A stretch of 64,000 bases of DNA, taken from the NCBI GenBank assembly GCA_028023455.1, contig JAQFVV010000037.1:1242001-1306000 (forward strand), read 5' to 3'. Source of the DNA: Epiperipatus broadwayi. Lineage: Eukaryota > Onychophora > Udeonychophora > Euonychophora > Peripatidae. Below the pieces are notes generated by a model that saw nothing but the letters and a program-made list of their open reading frames with translations, ran no database searches and was not told the DNA's origin. Of this stretch, positions 10,782-20,989 are shown piece by piece. Numbering within the stretch: position 1 is the stretch's first letter; every line of letters starts with the position of its first letter. The translations under genes were made by a program, and so were the position numbers.

Positions 10782-11275
10782 GTTTATAGCATTTCATGCC
10801 CCCAACCCGGATGCCATGCCATTTATTATGGTGAGACCAAAGCCGGCTTAACCAACAGGATCGCTCAACATAGATACACTTACAATGGAGCACAAAAAAA
10901 TAATGACAATTCATCAACATTTTTGGAACACTATAAGAAGACCACCACATATTCGAATGCTCTAAACCCCAAGATAGTTTGCATAGAGAAAAACGACATC
11001 AAGCGGAAAATTAGGGAAGCATATTTTATTACTGGTAACAATAACTCTATCAATAGACACGATGCCTGCTTCAACATCTCCAAACGCTGGGCTATCTAAA
11101 TAATTTGCATGTATTTTGCATATCGTCATTATCTCTCTGTTCTGCATGTTTCAGTATTGCTATGAATATGAGGCAACCCATCTCGAAAGCGCTAAGCTTT
11201 TAATATTTTGCACTCTTTATAGCTTCTCTTTCAAGTGCTTCATACGCTTTTAATTTTAGTTTATTTGGAGATTAA

Positions 11276-12030
11276 GTAACTTACAATCAGTTTTTTTTTC
11301 TATTGGATTGGACTTTTTTGTTTGAAAACATTTCAGTGAAATACAGACATATTCAAGGAGTCAACCATCTTCATAAGCATCTGCTCACAAATGACTGCGA
11401 TCTTTTTAAGTCACAAAAAAAATGTATATAAAAAATAGAGTGAGAAAGAAGATGAAAAGCTGATGGTAAATTTTGCAGTGACTAAAAAAACAATATATAC
11501 ATCACAAAATATGGTTCACACATATCACATAATGCTTTATGATGTTGATTTTTAACTTCTGCAGTGAGCTTTTTTCTCCCCTATAAGATAATGTCTTCCT
11601 CTTAATAAAATGAATCAATATTGCATTTCTTTAAAAAGACTTCTAAGATATCATTTAAATATTAATAGAATCTGCCTATCTTGTGAAAACTTAGTTCAAT
11701 TTCCATGTGAAAATGTTTTATCATTACTAGTCACTTTGCAAGTATAATCCAACAAAGATGAGTTTGCAGTTGTACTTTTAATATATCATATCCAATAAGT
11801 TGAAGAATGTACTGATTGGTAATACAGTCTTTCTATGATATTTTTTGAACATGAAATTTTCTAAAGAATTTAAGGTATTGTTGATAGAGAATTTACATTT
11901 TCCTCTGTGGCACAAAATTAAGTAGAATAACATTCCAATATAGAACTAATTTTTATTGAAGTAAATACATAATTATGATGAAATACTTTACTATTTAACT
12001 TATTAAAAGATTGAATATATATTAGTTTAT
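11276..12030. other. AT-rich stretch, no gene seen
   Basis: Nothing was recognised between the Penelope-like element and the next LINE. Confidence 0.45.
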
Positions 12031-13970
12031 GGTACAGAAAGGAGTTTGTTATTAGCCAAGGGAGACTCTTTGATTCCTCTTTAAGACCTTAAAGAAACTG
12101 AGTAAGGCAAATTCCTAATGTCCGTTCGATACCTTCTTGTTATTACAGCTATTATTACTATATAATTATTCATGTAGTAAATGAACATGAATGCCTTCTC
12201 ATCAACATGTATCAATCAGCTTGATGAAATTAATGGCTTTTATCTTTGAATTTAAGATTAAAAACCAGGATGATTTTTTTTTTTTCATTTATTGAAATAT
12301 CAGGTGAGTTTACATGAAGGCAAGGTGAATGTGTGTGTATTATGACAGACAAAACTAAATTATGACTCTTGTTCTCAGGATTTGTTAAGCCATCAGCAAA
12401 GGCAACAGTTAGTGGCTGAAGACAGGGGATGGTTGCCATTCGATTATGACCTTTTATTTATGTACTTACAACTGCTGACCACTTTTAATTGAAGAAAGAT
12501 TGCACAAATTGGAAGAAAAACTATATAATATTAAATGGGATATTGTTAGACTCTGTGAAATTAGAAATAAAGGTGAAGAGATGCTTGATTTAAAAAGTTG
12601 ACACATATTTTACTACAAAGGCACAAGTATTGGAAACATAAGTAGATTGAGATTCATTATAAATAAAAATTGAAAGAACAATTTTGAGGAGGTTGATGGC
12701 ATATCAGACAGAGTGGCAAAATTATTTATTCAAATTAATTCATGTTTATGCCCTAATAACAAGTTTTCATTGTATTTTAAGATGTAGAGGATTTTACATG
12801 GATGTACAAATGTTTCTGATCAGACCCAACATCTTAAAGTTCTCATGGAAGACATTAATGCTAGAATTATTAATTGATTGAAAAATAAAAGTACCTCTGG
12901 GTAAATTTGGTTATGGTGATAGAAATAAGGGAGGCACAGACATAGGGAGTTTGCGAAAAAAGCGAAATTGTATATTATGATTTTTTTCTTAAGAAAATTG
13001 CTAAAATGAAGGTTTAGAGAAATTGGATTATATTTTGCCTAGCAGAAAATATATATTTAAAATTTAATGCTGCTAATAGATTCAACACAAGAAATGATCA
13101 CTGATTGGTGAGTTGTAAGATATGTGTTAATGCAATACTAGAGACAAAAATTAATAGGAAAAACCAGTAGTAGCAGTTGATATTTTTAGCCTTCAGAAAT
13201 ACTTTAATAAATTTAAATTAGAATTTGCAAATCATTTTAAAACATTAATATATTTTGAAAAATTCAAATTTTAATGAAATTAATAACAAGATAACTGATG
13301 CACAATATATTATAAGCTGATACATAAAGCATCAATTTACTAGTAAATTTTCCACTGAAACAAAATAATGGTTTGAAGATGAGAAGGAATATGAAAATAT
13401 ACAAAAATGATCAATTAAGAAACATTGAATATTTAGTGTTCTGTAAAATGTTACGAAAGAGTTAAGTAATAACCTGTAGATTTATACTTTAAGTTGGAAG
13501 TGTGATAGCATGATTTAATATTATCATATAGAAAAAGAGTTAATAACAATCTAACAAAAGATAATTTCAAATTGGAAAGAAAAGCTATAGAAGAGAATAA
13601 GAAAGTGTGAAACAGCACCTTGGTATTGGTAGAAAAAGTATTTCTTTAATAACAATAACTATTATTAAAAAAGAAAGATGATATCATGAAAGAGTTCTAT
13701 AAAAAATTATATAGTAATAAAGAACAAGAAAATAAAGTATCTCTTACATTTATTATTATATCTTCTGAATTGCCCACTTGTTTAAATGAAGAAGTGAGCT
13801 TAATAAATAAATCTATGAAGAAAGAAAAAGCTCCAAGAAATGATGGAATCATAATCATTATCTTAAAATAAGTAAATGAAAAAATAAAAAACATGTTGCC
13901 AAAATTATATACTAAACATTTAAATGATAAAGATATATAAATGATTGGGAAAATGCAGTAGTAATATTGA

Positions 13971-16447
13971 AACAGTAAGATTCGTTTCGAATCTAAGTTT
14001 CACCTTTTTCTGTCGTCTCTCACTGACCGGTCTATCCCGCCCAAATTTGAACTTTTTGGTATCGAATTGTGTGTGTAGCAATATTAAAAATGTATAAATA
14101 TATGTAGAATTCAGCATAAACACGCACACATTTCGATCTCAAATTAAAGGCAATAAATAGGGATAAAATAGTATAATTTAGATTTCTTTTAGTTATATAA
14201 TTTTGTATAATTTTAATCATTTATTTTGGATTATAAAGTTCGTATTTATTGCTTTGTTTAAATTTCGTTTAATAATAATTCTAAAAAAATCTGATGTAAT
14301 ATTTAATTAAAAGTTAAAATAATCTTATGTTCCCTTTTTGTCTTTGAAATTGAAAAGCATCGGTCAGTGATAGATAATAGATTAATTAAAGAAAAATTCC
14401 CCAAAATATAATTAGTAAATGTAAAATGTAAACAATAGAACAGCAGCTTTCTTTAATTAAAAACCAACAAAATGCATTGATTATCCTCAGGGCAGATTAA
14501 GTATAACCTAAAATATCTTAACAAAAATGTGAAAGATCAAGACAAAAAAAGAGGCCATCTTAGACTTGCTGGAGACATTCACTTAAACTTTAGCTTTGCT
14601 CTCGATCACTGAGAGTCTCCAAAAGTAATAAAATAATTTGTTCCTGCCAAGGTATGACCGAGTAAAGCACCTAGATTATTCTCCATCGGGAGATGGCCTA
14701 TCGGATGCCAAACTTTCCATTGCCCATCATAAATTCACCATGAAGATCTGCTGCCTGAAATGAATGAGAAAGCTGCTGCTGCCATGAAATTAAATGAATA
14801 TCTAAATACAAGAAAGACTTGCCACTCGTGAACTTTTTGCTGCTAAATTAATGGAATCAGAAAACTTCTTATAAAACAGGTACCTGTCTGTGTTCAAACT
14901 TTAGAGTACTCTAATAATATGCTATAGCTTTTCTTCATACTCCTTATCTAAATTGTAAAATGTAAAAACTATCATTTGTATAACTAAAATTGAATAATTA
15001 ATTTAATGTGTAAATTTCTCTAATAATCTAGCTTACCTCACTCTATCTTTCTTGGGTGCATATTTCTATAATCTACATTTTTATCTATAGTTATTATTTA
15101 ATTATTGCATGCTCATAATTGTCTCAATTTTCAAAGTTAAATCTATGATCGCTTGAAACAATGAATGCATGTCAAATTGTAATGCAGGGTCTACTACTTC
15201 GCAAATGGCTGGCATATTAGTTGTAATAACTCCCAGTATATATGTTTTGTATTTATTAAATCTAATGAATAGTCATAGAAAATCACATTTCTTTGAGAGT
15301 CGCCAGAGTTCTTTAGTAAATGTTGGTAATGTAGGGCCGAGTCAGAAATCTATTTAAATCTCATCATAATCGTTTATACAGTATACATGTGTTATGTTTT
15401 AGAGACGCGATGACCCATTCCGCCATGAAATTTCCGGATTCTTCAGGGTTGAAATTAACCCCAGTCGTCCTACACAAGCGGGCATAATGGGTGCTCCCGT
15501 GGGATTTGACAATGTCATGCAGCCAGCCGGCAAATTGCGACACGTACCGCTTGTCCCTGGTTATGCTTATGTGACACCTTACTTCGTCAGGTCGAGGCAG
15601 AGACCAGCCCGACATTCTTATAAACCCATTCGCGGCATTGCAGTTTCAATATACTGCCATTCCATATCGCCTTTCTAAAGCGTACCACATGTTCCTTTAC
15701 TTAGTTTTATTATTCTAAACATATCACTCCGCCTCTGCATAATTCACTCTCAAATAAATGTTTGCCCTTAGTTATAAATAAATATTTTAATTAAATAAAT
15801 ATATGTCTGCCATTACTCTTATAACCCATCCTTTAGACTCTTGCATTGCAAAGGTATAAATCCCTCCAGGCAAGCATTAGAAATACTAACTCGAGAATTT
15901 TAGGTAGCTAGATTACGCCTTCAAATAAGTGAATTCCTTTTGTAAACATTTCAGTATCGGAAATACCGCTACTGAAATCCTCAATATAAAATAATGTCTA
16001 AATAAATAAATGTATTCTTTAAAATATAATCATGTCGCGCATTCCGCTACTGAAGCTTTAAATTCACAAAATATTATTAGATTGTTTTATTAAAATGTAT
16101 TAATAAATAATTTTAAACTATACATCTGCAGTTACGTTTCATTTATTCGATACCCATTCTATATATTTCCTCGATTATGTAAATATGAATGTTTAATTAA
16201 AATTAATTTGATTATTGGCTAACTCGAGAATAAAATCATGAGTCTCTTGCATACCCCTGACCACTGTGCCTAAGGAAATATTTACTAATGTCGCATCAGA
16301 TGCGTTGTTTCGTGGATTGTATTGTGGAACCGATAAACTATGTTCGAACTCAGTACCACGGGTGGCTTCGCTACTCGATGGTGCTGCTGTTCTGTATGGT
16401 GGTCGAATTCGGCACTATGTTTACGAGTCACGTTTTCTGACCGTTAC
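13971..16447 (+). mobile_element. 2.5-kb terminal-inverted-repeat element, unclassified (copy A)
   Basis: The insert begins AACAGTAAGATTCG and ends CTGACCGTTAC; the complement of the right end reads GTAACGGTCAGA, so the two ends form a short imperfect inverted repeat. It interrupts the LINE at AATATTGA, and this 8-base word is present on both sides (13963-13970 and 16448-16455). Because GA could also belong to the element, the duplication is 6 to 8 bases. A second copy lies at 33345-35919. There is no transposase-like frame; the longest frames (about 83 codons) are not conserved between copies. Base composition is richer in G+C than the LINE around it. Confidence 0.8.
15950..16062. repeat. 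internal palindromic motif pair in copy A
   Basis: CAGTATCGGAAATACCGCTACTG is an imperfect palindrome (CAGTANCGG / CCGNTACTG). A second, weaker version with TTCCGCTACTGAAGC follows about 90 bases later. The same pair occurs in copy B (about 35390-35520). Confidence 0.55.
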
Positions 16448-17664
16448 AATATTGATATTCAAGAAAAATAATAAAGAATATATTACAAATCTATCATTTT
16501 TTATCAGTTCTCTATAAAAAAAATTCTCAAAATAATTACAACTCATCTACTGTGAACTTTGGATTTTCATCAACCAAAGGAACAAGTTGAGCTTAAAATT
16601 GTTTTTAGCACATTGGATCACATCCAAGTATTGGAGAAATTATAGCAAGGAACAATTAATGTGAGTTGCCATTTTACTTTGGATTTGTAGATTATGAAAA
16701 GGCATTTGATTCTATAAATATTTCATTGATTCGTCAAGATATAAACTTGGAGTATTGTCATATTCTGGTGAATATTTATCAAAATACAACACTGGTGGTT
16801 GATTATATGGTGATACTAAGAAGATTAAACTTGAAAAGAGTATATGACAGTGTGATTCCATATCTCAAACATATTTATATGACAAGGTAATTCCATATCT
16901 CTAACACATTTTGTAGAAGTTTTACAAAAAGTATTTTGTGGATTAGATTATTTAATTCATGTAGATTTTGCAGATGAAGTAGTTGTTTTTGCAAATAATG
17001 CTTCCGAGTTTAAGGAAATATTGCAAGAGTTATCAGATGAAAGTAGGACTAATAATGCGTGCTAAAAAGACTAATGGCATGCTCAATAGATTTTCTCAGA
17101 AGAAAATAAAGATTGATAGTCATGAATTAGAAGAAACATAATGGATGAAATTATTCGTAGAATTAAACTTGGATAGAATGCTTTTGATAGAAATAACTTA
17201 ATATTAAATGGAAATATGCTGCTGTATTTGAAAAGAAAGGTTTTTAATAAAAATGGTTTACCAATTCTTATTGAATCTGAGACTTGGCATTTAATAAATG
17301 AGCAATTCAGCGACTTCAGACTAGTTAATTAAGTATAAAGAAATATTCTATAAATAACAAGAAGAGATAGTGAGAGAACAAACAAGTATCAGTGATATCA
17401 TTGAAAGAATTCTGTCTGAAATGGAACTGGATTGGACATATTGTTAGAAGAGATGATAATAGATGGATATTTAAAGTCTTAAATTGGATTCCAAAAGATT
17501 GTAAAAGACATATAAACACAATCTGATAAATGAATGGTTGAAATGAAAAAATTTTCAGGTATGTTATGGAGGAGAGAGGTTAGGGATTAAAGAAACTGGA
17601 TTAATTTTGAAGAAACTTTCTTCCTGCAATGGATCAGTAATGATTGAAAATAATGATGATGGTG

Positions 17665-18142
17665 GCTAAAAAATGTTACGCTTCCTATTGGGTATATTTA
17701 TAATGTAATCATAGGTTAATGAACAATGAGAATAATTAAAAATAATTTCAGGGCAGTGTGACTTTATTTATTATAACAAATAATATTTTTTTAAAAATCA
17801 TATACAACAGTTATATAAATATATTAATAATAATTATACATAAAAAGCGTTTTTCAGCACATGGTTTCATACCCTTTTCAAATGTTGATCATCAATTTTA
17901 ATATTAACTAATTATTACAGATGTAATGCCAAGTTCCATAATAAAAGTAAAGGAAACATTCGTAAAATAGAATAAAACTTTCATAGAGAGATCCAATATA
18001 ACTTCAAAGAATTGATTATATAAGATAACAATATACAGAATAAATAATACAACTTTATTTATATTACTTTATATAATTTTCCATTCATTTTTAATTGACC
18101 AGTTATTAACTAAATTTATTGAAGTTTTGTAAATATACAATT
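17665..18142. other. AT-rich stretch, no gene seen
   Basis: Nothing was recognised between LINE copy 2 and the minus-strand Penelope-like element. Confidence 0.4.
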
Positions 18143-18185
18143 ATTATACATAGAGCTCGCAAATAAGCTCTTAACAAGCTTTACA

Positions 18186-18246
18186 GAATATCCCCAATCT
18201 CAGACCAGTTTCTGCTACTGGTTTCCTCAGTGAGGTGTTAAATTAT
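18186..18246 (-). ncRNA. hammerhead-like motif in the Penelope terminal repeat
   Basis: The minus strand reads CACCTCA, CTGAGGA (one base off the CTGATGA box), a short stem region, GAAA and GGTC, then TGAGATTG. The inner strands pair (CACCTCA with TGAG..TTG) and an outer GAATA/TATTC pairing is possible. The altered box makes self-cleavage unlikely in this copy. Confidence 0.5.
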
Positions 18247-18349
18247 TCAATGCCAGATTAAAAATACCAGGACAAGCCCAGCACTTTATCTAATGGATAA
18301 CTATGTTTGATGTAATATGTTTCATATATTTATCTTCTTTTTGGATCTT

Positions 18350-18570
18350 TAATGTAATTTAAAGGTTTAATATTTTTGTAGCATCTAATTTATGTCCATA
18401 TGTTAAGTAATCAAATGTATTAAGTAGATTTATCATCTTGTTTATTAATTGCTTTGTTATGCTCTTTGGCTCGTACCTTTAACTGTTTCCCTGTATGGCC
18501 TTAGTAATCTATATTGCAATGGTCACAGTCTAATTTTATATACAATTCCTTTTTTTAATTTTATATCATC
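18350..18570 (-). pseudogene. GIY-YIG domain remnant of Penelope-like polyprotein
   Basis: The minus-strand translation near 18535-18440 gives LDCDHCNIDY, a stop where the Ile of a YIG motif is expected, then GHTGKQLKVRAKEHNKAINK. This matches the family pattern C-x2-C...YIGxT...L..R..EH seen in Penelope-like GIY-YIG domains. A frame with DYLTYGHKLDATKILNL follows. The inactivating stop lies in the signature motif itself, and flanking frames are also broken. Confidence 0.75.
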
Positions 18571-19529
18571 TCTTAATTTATAATTATTTTTAATTTATTC
18601 TTACTTTTTCTATTCAACTATCAATATTCATATGCTTATCAATATAACTTTTGTTTTTTAATAATATATTATAAATTTTGGGATATGAAATTTTGATCCA
18701 TTCCTTATTTGAATTATTGGTACTATAATCAATATAATCATTTTACATAGAGATGTTATCACTAGCTATAGATTTTTTTGAATTAAAAAGAATATTTTTA
18801 ATAGTTTCAGCATTGTGTCCATAATCTTTATATATTTTTATAAATTGATTCTTTTGTAAATAAGGCTATATTTTTATCTGTGTTATATTTATTATTTCCA
18901 TCTTTAAAATTTTTAATTATTGCCATCTTTTGTTGCACCCATGCTTGTTGTGAATCTGTAGGAATATTTTTTGGTAATTTGTCTTCTTTAATATATTTTA
19001 TTTAATGTAACAATTTATTAAGTGCTTATTATGTAAGGATTATTTTAAAATTTTGTTGTGTAATTTATTTTTTCCCCAATTTGTAAAATTTTAGCTTAGT
19101 TTCTGATATATTTTAAAGTGATCATTTTTATGATTAAAAAATGTGAATATATATTTTGGATTTGTCCTTGTATATATTTTCTCATTGATGATATTAGCAC
19201 GATAGTGAGATAATCTCTGCTACCAGAATAATGGCTGATGGGAATGCAATTGAAATTCTAGTTTAATGCTAATATCAACAACAAATAAATGAATAATACA
19301 CATATGAAATATGTATTTATTTGATTGTCTGAAGATTTAGGTTGGTGACCTTTTATTTATATGTGATACTATTTTTACCATTCAGATTAATTATGTTTTT
19401 AGAAAAATTCAACAATCTTTAAGTAGCATGGAAGAAAGTCTTTTGAGTCAAATTTGCTCCTCTTTTTTTCATGTGTTGCCCGTCTGATCATTAATACTAA
19501 AACATGAATTGAAGTTGGGAGTTTTTTTA

Positions 19530-19640
19530 TTTGCAAGTTATTCTCTAGACTAGTTGGCCAAGTTGATTAGAATGTCACTTTAAATTCAGTACTTGTGAAT
19601 CCAAAAATTACCGGTTCACTTCTCATTCTACCTGGCATGA
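19530..19640 (+). repeat. possible tRNA-derived SINE fragment
   Basis: AGTTGGCCAAGTTGATTAGA resembles an A box, and CCGGTTCACTTCTC, about 55 bases later, resembles a B box. The tail is not clear. Weak call. Confidence 0.3.
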
Positions 19641-19901
19641 CTCAGGCCATCAAAACTTTTAGGAAAAAGGAGAATAATCCTGTTCCAAAATGCTGTGTTG
19701 CCATACTAACCTGCATATTATAACTAATTGTTGAATGTATTTAGAAAATTATAGTTTGACTTTTTTAAAAAACATTTAACAATTTAACTAGATGTTGAAA
19801 ATAGTTCAACCTATAATTACCTATATATTCACATATCTTTATAAATATTTTAAATATAAAATAATATGTAATAAAAAGTTTTTTCTATATTATACTTTTA
19901 T

Positions 19902-20275
19902 TGTAATCTGTATTAACTTATTAAAAAGTAGAAAAATAAAGTAATCAGAGTAAAAATTAGAAAAAATCTGAATCTCAGTTAATTTACCATTCTTGGAAAA
20001 TGTTAGAGATCTTAAAAATCTAGACTTACTATAAAACAATTGAAAATTGCAGGAATATTGTTTCAAAATGCCATTTGAGTCTCAAATAAATCATAAAAAA
20101 TCAAAAAGGCCTCAAATGCTGTGATGAATCGACAATATTGTTGTATAACAAGTTTAGATTTTTAAGATCTCTGATATTTTCCAAGAATGGCAAATTAATT
20201 GAGATTCGGATGGGGAGGGGGGTCTACTTTTTAGTCAGATTACTTTGTTATTTTTATTCAGCTAATACAGTTACA
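19902..20275. repeat. fold-back element with arms of about 130 bases
   Basis: The left arm (about 19902-20030, containing CATTCTTGGAAAATGTTAGA and AGATCTTAAAAATCTAGAC) is matched in reverse complement by the right arm (about 20150-20275, TTTAGATTTTTAAGATCTCT, then TTCCAAGAATGGC). The central 110 bases do not pair. There is no coding capacity. Such structures are typical of MITE-like or fold-back elements. The arms differ enough to show age. Confidence 0.7.
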
Positions 20276-20336
20276 TAAAATTTAGCATTATTTTTTTAAA
20301 AAATCGATAAAAATTATGATTTAATAATAAGACATG

Positions 20337-20663
20337 AAAAAGTCTGATTAAGACAACAATGTAGATATGATGCAAAAATTCCTGAACAAAAAGAACTTTT
20401 ATTTACTAAATTTTTTATCTAATCAAATTTTTTTCATTAAAAACAAGTTAAAACTATTAAAAAAAAAAAAAGCATTTAATTTAATTACTTTGACATACTA
20501 CTATTTTATTCTCTGTGGTTATAAAACTTTTATATTATCAGCAAAATGTAATTGACAAACTGTTCTCAGGTTAATTTTTATCAAGCCATGTGGAAAAGAG
20601 CGATTAAGACAATAATGTAAACGTGATGCAGAAACTCCTGAACAAACTTTTGTCATTAAAAAC
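20337..20663 (+). repeat. direct repeat pair about 255 bases apart
   Basis: GATTAAGACAACAATGTAGA...GATGCAAAAATTCCTGAACAA at about 20345-20390 recurs as GATTAAGACAATAATGTAAA...GATGCAGAAACTCCTGAACAA at about 20601-20645, followed in both by ATTAAAAACAA. This suggests a partial local duplication or two copies of one repeat. Confidence 0.6.
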
Positions 20664-20989
20664 AAAAAATGATTAAAGCCAAACAAAATCTCGCCCTTAA
20701 CAAAATTTAAAACAGTGAACATACTGACAGAAACATGCACACACACAGCATGTTATTATAAAAGCATATAATACGCCTCTTGTTAATTTCTGTAGCCATA
20801 GAATAATATTAATAAATACTTGTTTCTGCTGTTGTGGTTATTATTTTAAGTTATTTGGAGTTTTTTTATTATCTAAAGCAGTTCTTCCAAAAAAAATATT
20901 TTTTTTGTATGGAATACTTTATAACTCACAAGAAACACTTGCATTTATGTTTAATCACATAAATAAATAAACGAATACTGATGCTGAAG

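Larger units (their letters stand above)
8720..11099 (+). pseudogene. Penelope-like polyprotein C-terminus with GIY-YIG endonuclease domain
   Basis: The frame begins around 8730 (NKDLKLPYITLPHIPTISNQ) and continues to 8907, where the insertion interrupts a Val-Tyr-Ser stretch. It resumes at 10790 in the same frame and runs to the TAA at 11097-11099. After the break come SCPQPGCHAIYYGETKAGL, the IYYGET core matching the GIY-YIG signature, then RIAQHR with the conserved Arg and the HR pair, and further on an FLEHYKKT block, a KREAYFITG-type segment with the Glu expected of the nuclease (REAYF), and a final INRHDACFNISKRW. One stop lies upstream of the insertion (near 8872). The region is otherwise well preserved, so the element is not very old. 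The nuclease nicks DNA during insertion in this family (established knowledge). Confidence 0.8.
8570..11275 (+). mobile_element. Penelope-like element with 12-base target duplication, interrupted by a hAT-like insertion
   Basis: The 12-base direct repeat TTTGGAGATTAA at 8570-8581 and 11264-11275 bounds the element. Just inside lie inverted repeats of about 68 bases (8621-8688 and 11194-11262, few mismatches), a terminal arrangement known for Penelope-like retroelements. The coding remnant between them is the C-terminal end of the polyprotein, with a GIY-YIG domain split by the hAT-like element at 8908-10781. Removing that insert leaves about 0.8 kb, so the reverse transcriptase part is missing (5'-truncated). 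Confidence 0.8.
12035..17662 (+). mobile_element. RTE-type LINE (copy 2), split by a 2.5-kb insertion
   Basis: The copy starts in the 5' untranslated part (AAAGGAGTTTGTTATTAGCC, shared with copy 3 at about 29.62 kb) and reaches the coding start (ATGACCTTTTATTT near 12446). It shows endonuclease and reverse transcriptase remnants and ends near 17662 with GATTGAAAATAATGATGATGG. Removing the insertion at about 13971-16447, it is about 3.15 kb long and spans both ends, so it was once close to full length. Internal deletions and many stops are present. Recognisable blocks include the GFVDYEKAFDSI region (about 16678-16720) and HVDFADEVVVFANNASE near 16960-17010 (FADD-type catalytic box with the second Asp changed to Glu). 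Confidence 0.85.
12446..17662 (+). pseudogene. disabled endonuclease-reverse transcriptase of RTE LINE copy 2
   Basis: Compared with the near-intact copy at 61.6-64.0 kb, the frame is broken by many stops and small indels. In order one can find the start MTFYL, the region for IVRLCEIRNKGEE, a damaged GKFGYGDRNKGG block near 12900, the KAPRNDG segment near 13830, then after the insertion the palm region with FVDYEKAFDSI and the FADE box. The carboxyl part with SETWH...is frame-shifted. It encodes nothing functional now. The host role of the family is target-primed retrotransposition (established knowledge). Confidence 0.75.
18143..19200 (-). mobile_element. degraded Penelope-like element with hammerhead-like terminal repeat
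   Basis: On the minus strand the order is a Lys- and Asn-rich coding remnant (about 19000-18580), a GIY-YIG-like segment (about 18560-18380), then a terminal repeat with a hammerhead-like core (18246-18186) ending near 18143 in AAGCTTGTTAAGAGCTTATTTGCGAGCTC. The terminal repeat matches the solo repeats at 46.27-46.70 and 50.25-50.83 kb. The 5' limit is uncertain. The reverse transcriptase was not found, so the copy is truncated or deleted. Confidence 0.7.

Noticed and set aside
15364-15678. Opposed frames of 83 and 63 codons in the 2.5-kb element
   Set aside because: Not conserved at protein level in the second copy (33.3-35.9 kb), so not a transposase or gene.
16378-16430. Possible tRNA-like segment near GGTCGAATTC in the 2.5-kb element
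   Set aside because: The B-box-like word is not matched by a proper A box or a foldable cloverleaf.
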